Positions 15,451 to 18,673 of a DNA stretch of 18,673 nucleotides are shown piece after piece. The notes beneath the pieces were generated by a model, which was not told the origin of the DNA, did no database searches, and worked only from the letters and a program-made list of their open reading frames with translations. Position 1 is the stretch's first letter. Every line of letters starts with the position of its first letter. The stretch spans positions 1 to 18,673 of the forward strand of contig DAOWFO010000028.1 of NCBI GenBank assembly GCA_030637965.1. The letters run 5' to 3'. The translations under genes and the position numbers were made by a program. Origin of the DNA: Thermoplasmata archaeon. GTDB lineage: Archaea > Thermoplasmatota > E2 > DHVEG-1.

Positions 15451-15474
15451 TTCCAACTTTTCAAATTATTGGAA
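15451..15474 (+). repeat. Short hairpin between etfA and the DUF6125-like gene
   Basis: TTCCAA (15451-15456) and TTGGAA (15469-15474) form a perfect 6-base stem with a 12-base loop, 7 bases after the etfA stop. It is not followed by a T-run, so it is a poor terminator. It may be an mRNA processing or stability element that changes the level of the last gene relative to ETF. Confidence 0.25.
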
Positions 15475-15503
15475 CTAGGTTATAATAAAATGGAAGTGTC
15501 GAG

Positions 15504-16028
15504 ATGAGTAGAGCTTTGGATAGGAAAATAATCGAAGAAATTCCAAAAGAAAAACTAGCAGATTTTATATTCATGCATTTAAGAGATATGTGGACTGTAG
15601 ATGGATTATATTATCTTGATATTGAGGATAAATTTGGTACTGAGATAGCAACAGATATCGATAGGAAAGTTTGGGAGGTTATGGGTAAAATTGAGGCTCG
15701 TAAATTGAAAAAACTTTTCGATATATCTGGTGGCGACATTGCTTCTATGATAAAAGCTCTTCGCCTTTCAGGATGGGCACTTGATCTTGAAGATAAGGAA
15801 ATCATTTTAAAAAAAGACACTGCAATTCTTAGAAATGTTAAATGTCGTGTTCAAAATACAAGAATAAATAAGAAATTAAACGAATTTGGTTGTAAACCAG
15901 TTAGATGGGGATTTTTAAAAGCTTTTGCTAATGAGTTCAATCCAAATATTGAAGTATTATGCAATGTCTGTCCACCTGATAACCATCCTGATGATTTATG
16001 GTGCGAGTGGGAATTTATCATTAGATAA
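15504..16028 (+). CDS. DUF6125-like protein with conserved Cys/His cluster, last gene of the ETF operon
   Basis: A 174-residue soluble protein. The N-terminal part is helical and charged (WEVMGKIEARKLKKLFDI, about 57-74). The C-terminal half has Cys114 in KCRVQNTR, Cys130 in FGCKPV, and a dense final motif CNVCPPDNHPDDLWCEWEF holding Cys153, Cys156, His161 and Cys167. I take it for the DUF6125 family from the CxxCPPDxHPxxxWCxWEF pattern, a memory-based match; no reaction is established. The cysteines could bind a metal or corrinoid-type cofactor, or a thiol substrate. It follows etfA by 60 bases, with GGAAGTG (15492-15498) 5 bases before the ATG, so it probably belongs to the acyl-CoA dehydrogenase operon. 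Confidence 0.7.
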   Translation: MSRALDRKIIEEIPKEKLADFIFMHLRDMWTVDGLYYLDIEDKFGTEIATDIDRKVWEVMGKIEARKLKKLFDISGGDIASMIKALRLSGWALDLEDKEIILKKDTAILRNVKCRVQNTRINKKLNEFGCKPVRWGFLKAFANEFNPNIEVLCNVCPPDNHPDDLWCEWEFIIR

Positions 16029-16166
16029 ATAATAGTGATCGTTAATTTAAAATAACAACTTGAAAAACTGTTGATAAATATAAAATAAGAAATTATCGTT
16101 GAATCTAAATAAAGAAATTTTAAACTTAAAATGTAATTAAGTTTTTAAATTATTTAGAAAAAATGA

Positions 16167-16188
16167 AAAGGAAGGCATTTCTTCCTTT
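16167..16188 (-). terminator. Hairpin terminator of the 54-residue protein gene
   Basis: AAAGGAAG (16167-16174) and CTTCCTTT (16181-16188) form a perfect 8-base stem with a 6-base loop. Read on the minus strand the stem starts inside the TAA stop codon of the small gene and is followed by the T-rich run TTCATTTTTTCT. It may also end the plus-strand DUF6125 transcript arriving from the other side. Confidence 0.5.
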
Positions 16189-16351
16189 AGATTTCGTGGT
16201 TAAGTATTTTCTTTTTTAGAACACCAAACTGTTCTTTTGTTAGTGTACAGATGTTTTCTTTTTCACCTATAACCACTTTATCATCTTGTATATCAACAAC
16301 TGGACATTTTGCTGGTATACATATATCTCCAATACAAAGTGATACTTTCAT
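16187..16351 (-). CDS. Small cysteine-containing protein, 54 residues
   Basis: A short gene read by hand. The protein starts MKVSLCIGDICIPAKC and continues through VVDIQDDKVVIGEKENIC to a basic helical tail (KEQFGVLKKKILNHEI). Four cysteines lie at 6, 11, 16 and 35; the first three are spaced five residues apart. The first half looks like small beta strands. Support for it being real is strong: a GGAGG site (complement of 16360-16364) 8 bases before the ATG, a symmetrical TATA-like TTTTATAAAA (16401-16410) at suitable distance, and a hairpin right at its stop codon. I do not recognise a function. Metal binding or a redox role is possible but not shown. It lies 80 bases downstream of the ligase gene on the same strand. 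Confidence 0.7.
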   Translation of the reverse strand: MKVSLCIGDICIPAKCPVVDIQDDKVVIGEKENICTLTKEQFGVLKKKILNHEI

Positions 16352-16400
16352 ATCTTTTGCCTCCAATATTAATTCTTATTATTTTGTTATTGTTATAGTC

Positions 16401-16410
16401 TTTTATAAAA
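16401..16410 (-). promoter_or_regulatory. Putative TATA box of the 54-residue protein gene
   Basis: TTTTATAAAA is a self-complementary TATA-like box. A start about 25 bases downstream on the minus strand, near 16380, would leave a leader of about 29 bases that includes the GGAGG ribosome site. This suggests that the small gene has its own promoter even though it follows the ligase gene. Confidence 0.4.
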
Positions 16411-16431
16411 TTTTTGGTATAATTAGAGATT

Positions 16432-17814
16432 TCAAGCATATCCTGTAATTTTTATCATATTTCGATCTACTTTTGAAATTATTCTAGGCTTTTTTCTATC
16501 AATTTTTTTAACTTCTTTTGTCAAAATTTCAATATTTGACCCGAATTTCTCACGGAAACCTTGTTTTAATACAGAAAAAATTTCCTCAACAGACGGTCCA
16601 ACATCTCTTAGTTTTTCATTAATAACAGCTTGAATTTCAATTTTATTTATATCATGTTGAATTACTCTCACATCTTTTAATTTGTTTGTCTTTAATTCAT
16701 ATAGAATTCTACCAAATATTTCCCCAAAAGAGGACGGAAGTAATATTTTACCATCTGTCGTATAAAATGATAAATCATCTCTACCATAAATCTTTTTTAT
16801 TTGTTCACCAGCTAAACCACAATCACATTTCTCATAGAGTGGAGCAACAATATCATTAATCGCATCATATCTAATAATCGGAGTTCCATGACCATATAGT
16901 TTAGTTAAAACCAATTTTCCAGCTTCTCCTGATTTAACAGGTATACCTTTTTTCAAATATTCTAGATATACAAAATCAGACAATACATGATATCCGTCAT
17001 TTTTACACTGAAAAGCAATTGGGCCAGATTCCGTTGATGCATATGATTCAAATACAGGAACATTAAATGTTTTTTCAATCAAATCTCTAAGCGCTTTATT
17101 AATCGATCCACCAGTTGAAGCCATAACCCTAGGAGAAATGTTTTTTCCATATCCCTTCTCTTTTAAAAGAGCTAAATGCCCAAGCATACCTGTATAACCT
17201 CCTATAAAATCAGGTTTAAATTTATTTATTTCTTTAATTACTTTTTCTGAAGAATCATTAGTATTTAACCATTGAATATTTTTGAAAAAAAGATTAGAAC
17301 TTAGTCTAGGTTGTAAACCTCTATGAATGTATCCACTTTCAACGGTATGAGGTTGAAAATCAGCAATAATAGTAAGTCTGTCTTTTCTCCAATTTATACC
17401 ATGTTCATTTAAAGATCTAATATAACCAAAAAGACCAACTACAATATCAAAAATATCAACATAAATTGTAAGAGATTTACCAGTAGTTCCAGAAGTAGAA
17501 ACTTCAATTAATTTGTTTTTAGCAATTTTTGAAGATACTATACCATTTGGGTAATACTTTTTAAAATCATTCTTAGAAACAGTTGGAAGTTTATTAATGT
17601 CCTCAAGACTCTTAATATCATCTGGGTGAACTTCTTCTTTTCTATATTTATCATGATAGAGTGGTACAGTATATGCAAATTTTACAATCTTTCTCAAACG
17701 TTTAATCTGATATTTTTTTAATTCTTCGTCATTTAAATTTCTTAATCTATTTATGTCAAATAAATAACTTTTAAGAATCTTTGATAAGAGAACAGGATTG
17801 TAGAATGAATTCAT
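16432..17814 (-). CDS. Phenylacetate-CoA ligase / CapK-like adenylate-forming enzyme
   Basis: A 460-residue member of the PaaK/CapK/coenzyme F390 synthetase branch of adenylating enzymes. The N-terminus has RLRKIVKFAYTVPLYHDKY (39-57), typical of CapK-like proteins, then the P-loop VSTSGTTGKSL (105-115), the ESYASTESG motif, an acidic Arg-Asp segment (GTPIIRYDAIND), a CDCG pair of cysteines, and IYGRDDLSFYTTDG. The C-terminus holds a lysine-rich segment (IDRKKPRIISKVDRN) where the family's catalytic lysine usually lies. It should activate a carboxylate with ATP; the acceptor, whether CoA, amine or cofactor, is not predictable. It diverges from the radical SAM gene with only 74 bases between their starts. 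A weak AGGGA precedes the ATG by 5 bases. Confidence 0.8.
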   Translation of the reverse strand: MNSFYNPVLLSKILKSYLFDINRLRNLNDEELKKYQIKRLRKIVKFAYTVPLYHDKYRKEEVHPDDIKSLEDINKLPTVSKNDFKKYYPNGIVSSKIAKNKLIEVSTSGTTGKSLTIYVDIFDIVVGLFGYIRSLNEHGINWRKDRLTIIADFQPHTVESGYIHRGLQPRLSSNLFFKNIQWLNTNDSSEKVIKEINKFKPDFIGGYTGMLGHLALLKEKGYGKNISPRVMASTGGSINKALRDLIEKTFNVPVFESYASTESGPIAFQCKNDGYHVLSDFVYLEYLKKGIPVKSGEAGKLVLTKLYGHGTPIIRYDAINDIVAPLYEKCDCGLAGEQIKKIYGRDDLSFYTTDGKILLPSSFGEIFGRILYELKTNKLKDVRVIQHDINKIEIQAVINEKLRDVGPSVEEIFSVLKQGFREKFGSNIEILTKEVKKIDRKKPRIISKVDRNMIKITGYA

Positions 17815-17851
17815 GGTTGTCCCTGGTTGTTTTGATAAGTATGTTATGATT

Positions 17852-17864
17852 ACTTATATATATG
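17852..17864. promoter_or_regulatory. Shared TATA region between the divergent ligase and radical SAM genes
   Basis: ACTTATATATATG is a TATA-like run usable on both strands. It sits about 30 bases before the radical SAM ATG at 17889, which has no Shine-Dalgarno site and so is probably leaderless or nearly so. It also sits about 44 bases before the ligase ATG on the other strand. Shared control of the pair is an inference. Confidence 0.4.
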
Positions 17865-17888
17865 TGTCATTAATATTGATCAAAAATT

Positions 17889-18673
17889 ATGAAGATACTG
17901 ATAATAGAAAATTTTTGGTTGGAGGGAAAGAAATTAAAACTTACCGAAAAACTTTTATTGAATACGTTTTCAATTCTTCCTACATTATATGCCCGTCAAT
18001 TGGCAGCCATTACCCCTAAAAAACATTCTGTGAAAATTATTGATGAAAGATATTCATATATCAATTTTAATGAAAACTATGATATAGTCCTAATAAATTT
18101 CAATTTTTCAAGTGTTCAACGCGCTTATGAAATAGCTAATAGTTTTAGACAAAAAGGTATAACTGTTGTACTAAGTGGTTGGTATCCTTCGGTAATGTCA
18201 AAAGAAGCAAAAACTCATTCCAATAGTGTAATAATAGGATTAAATGAAACCAACTGGCTTGAACTATTATGTGACTTTGAGAATGATAAATTAAAATCTT
18301 TTTATGGCCCAAAAAAATATGATAGTTCTGTACGAATACCTCCAACAAAAGTTGAATTACCTGGTTTTATAATTACTGGCGCAATTGAGGCAACAAGAGG
18401 ATGCCCATATAAATGCGATTTTTGCCCTGAATCAAATCTCCCTGGTGGTTCTCAATATTTCACAAGACCTGTTGATGATATTATCGATGAGATAAAATCT
18501 ATACCACAAAAGACAATAATTTTTTATGATAAATCTCTCACAATAAATCCCGAATATAGTAAAATTTTATTTAAAAAAATGAAAAGCTTAAACAAAAAGT
18601 TTTTTTGTAATGGAAATGCAGATGTATTGGCTCGTGATAAAGAACTTGTTCACATGTCAAAAGAAGCAGGTTG
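17889..18673 (+). CDS. B12-binding-type radical SAM protein, N-terminal part, cut by window edge
   Basis: The first 261 residues of a radical SAM enzyme; the 3' part is beyond the window. The N-terminal ~130 residues have the layout of the B12-binding domain found in this class (MKILIIENFW, VKIIDERYS, YDIVLINF, AYEIANSFRQKGITVVLSGWYP, NSVIIGLNE). The radical SAM core begins at IEATRGCPYKCDFCPES with the CxxxCxxC cluster Cys172, Cys176 and Cys179, followed by FTRPVDDIIDEIKSI and IIFYDKSLTINPEY. The GGxH element often seen in the B12-binding domain reads SGWYP here, so corrinoid binding is uncertain. Such enzymes act on lipids, cofactors, natural products or tRNA. Its divergent partner is an adenylating ligase. 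Confidence 0.85.
   Translation, partial: MKILIIENFWLEGKKLKLTEKLLLNTFSILPTLYARQLAAITPKKHSVKIIDERYSYINFNENYDIVLINFNFSSVQRAYEIANSFRQKGITVVLSGWYPSVMSKEAKTHSNSVIIGLNETNWLELLCDFENDKLKSFYGPKKYDSSVRIPPTKVELPGFIITGAIEATRGCPYKCDFCPESNLPGGSQYFTRPVDDIIDEIKSIPQKTIIFYDKSLTINPEYSKILFKKMKSLNKKFFCNGNADVLARDKELVHMSKEAG

Noticed and set aside
15490..15507. Tiny reading frame ATG-GAA-GTG-TCG-AGA-TGA overlapping the start of the DUF6125-like gene
   Set aside because: Its stop overlaps the next ATG in an ATGA arrangement, which could suggest a coupled leader peptide, but five codons without a ribosome site of its own are easily chance.
1..18673. Mobile elements, CRISPR arrays, tRNA or rRNA genes, defence systems
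   Set aside because: No transposase-like protein, terminal repeats, regularly spaced repeats or cloverleaf-like sequences were seen. Base composition and gene style are uniform along the window, with no sign of a recent insertion.

Overview
The window is a low-GC stretch that most likely comes from an archaeon. Several signals point that way: TATA-type promoter boxes about 25 bases ahead of genes, some genes with no leader and no Shine-Dalgarno (SD) site mixed with others that have strong GGAGG-type sites, a split glycine decarboxylase (GcvPA), and a three-helix DUF362 membrane protein. The lineage cannot be fixed from the sequence; a Thermoplasmatota-like or Asgard-like anaerobe are both possible. 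No mobile element, CRISPR array, rRNA or tRNA was seen.

Layout. Bases 1-355 hold the N-terminal third of gcvPA (minus, cut by the window edge). A large membrane-anchored DUF362 protein follows (plus, to 2474), then a fumarylacetoacetate-hydrolase-family enzyme with a leaderless promoter (2596-3255). Bases 3357-6195 are a tight plus-strand operon: thiolase, 3-hydroxyacyl-CoA dehydrogenase, enoyl-CoA hydratase. Facing it is a minus-strand operon (10023 down to 6462): cob(I)alamin adenosyltransferase, B12 mutase large subunit, B12 mutase small subunit, MeaB-type G-protein. A 525-base non-coding region with several inverted repeats separates this from a small membrane protein (10549-10752) and a second plus-strand catabolic operon (10893-16028): acyl-CoA dehydrogenase, acyl-CoA synthetase, EtfB, EtfA and a DUF6125-like protein. 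The right end has a 54-residue cysteine-containing protein and a PaaK/CapK-like adenylating ligase on the minus strand, diverging from a truncated B12-binding-type radical SAM gene.

How the genes work together. The two plus-strand operons supply every step from a free short-chain acid to acetyl-CoA: activation, dehydrogenation with ETF as electron acceptor, hydration, second oxidation and thiolysis. The central operon encodes a coenzyme-B12 mutase with the protein that makes its cofactor and the chaperone that loads it. The main observation is that the mutase has Phe89 and Gln207 where methylmalonyl-CoA mutase has Tyr89 and Arg207. This is the isobutyryl-CoA mutase signature, and both the large and small subunits otherwise look like IcmA and IcmB. 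No methylmalonyl-CoA epimerase or propionyl-CoA carboxylase is present. The best reading is therefore a locus for isobutyrate (or valine-derived isobutyryl-CoA) and butyrate conversion: isobutyryl-CoA to butyryl-CoA to crotonyl-CoA to 3-hydroxybutyryl-CoA to acetoacetyl-CoA to two acetyl-CoA, reversible in principle.
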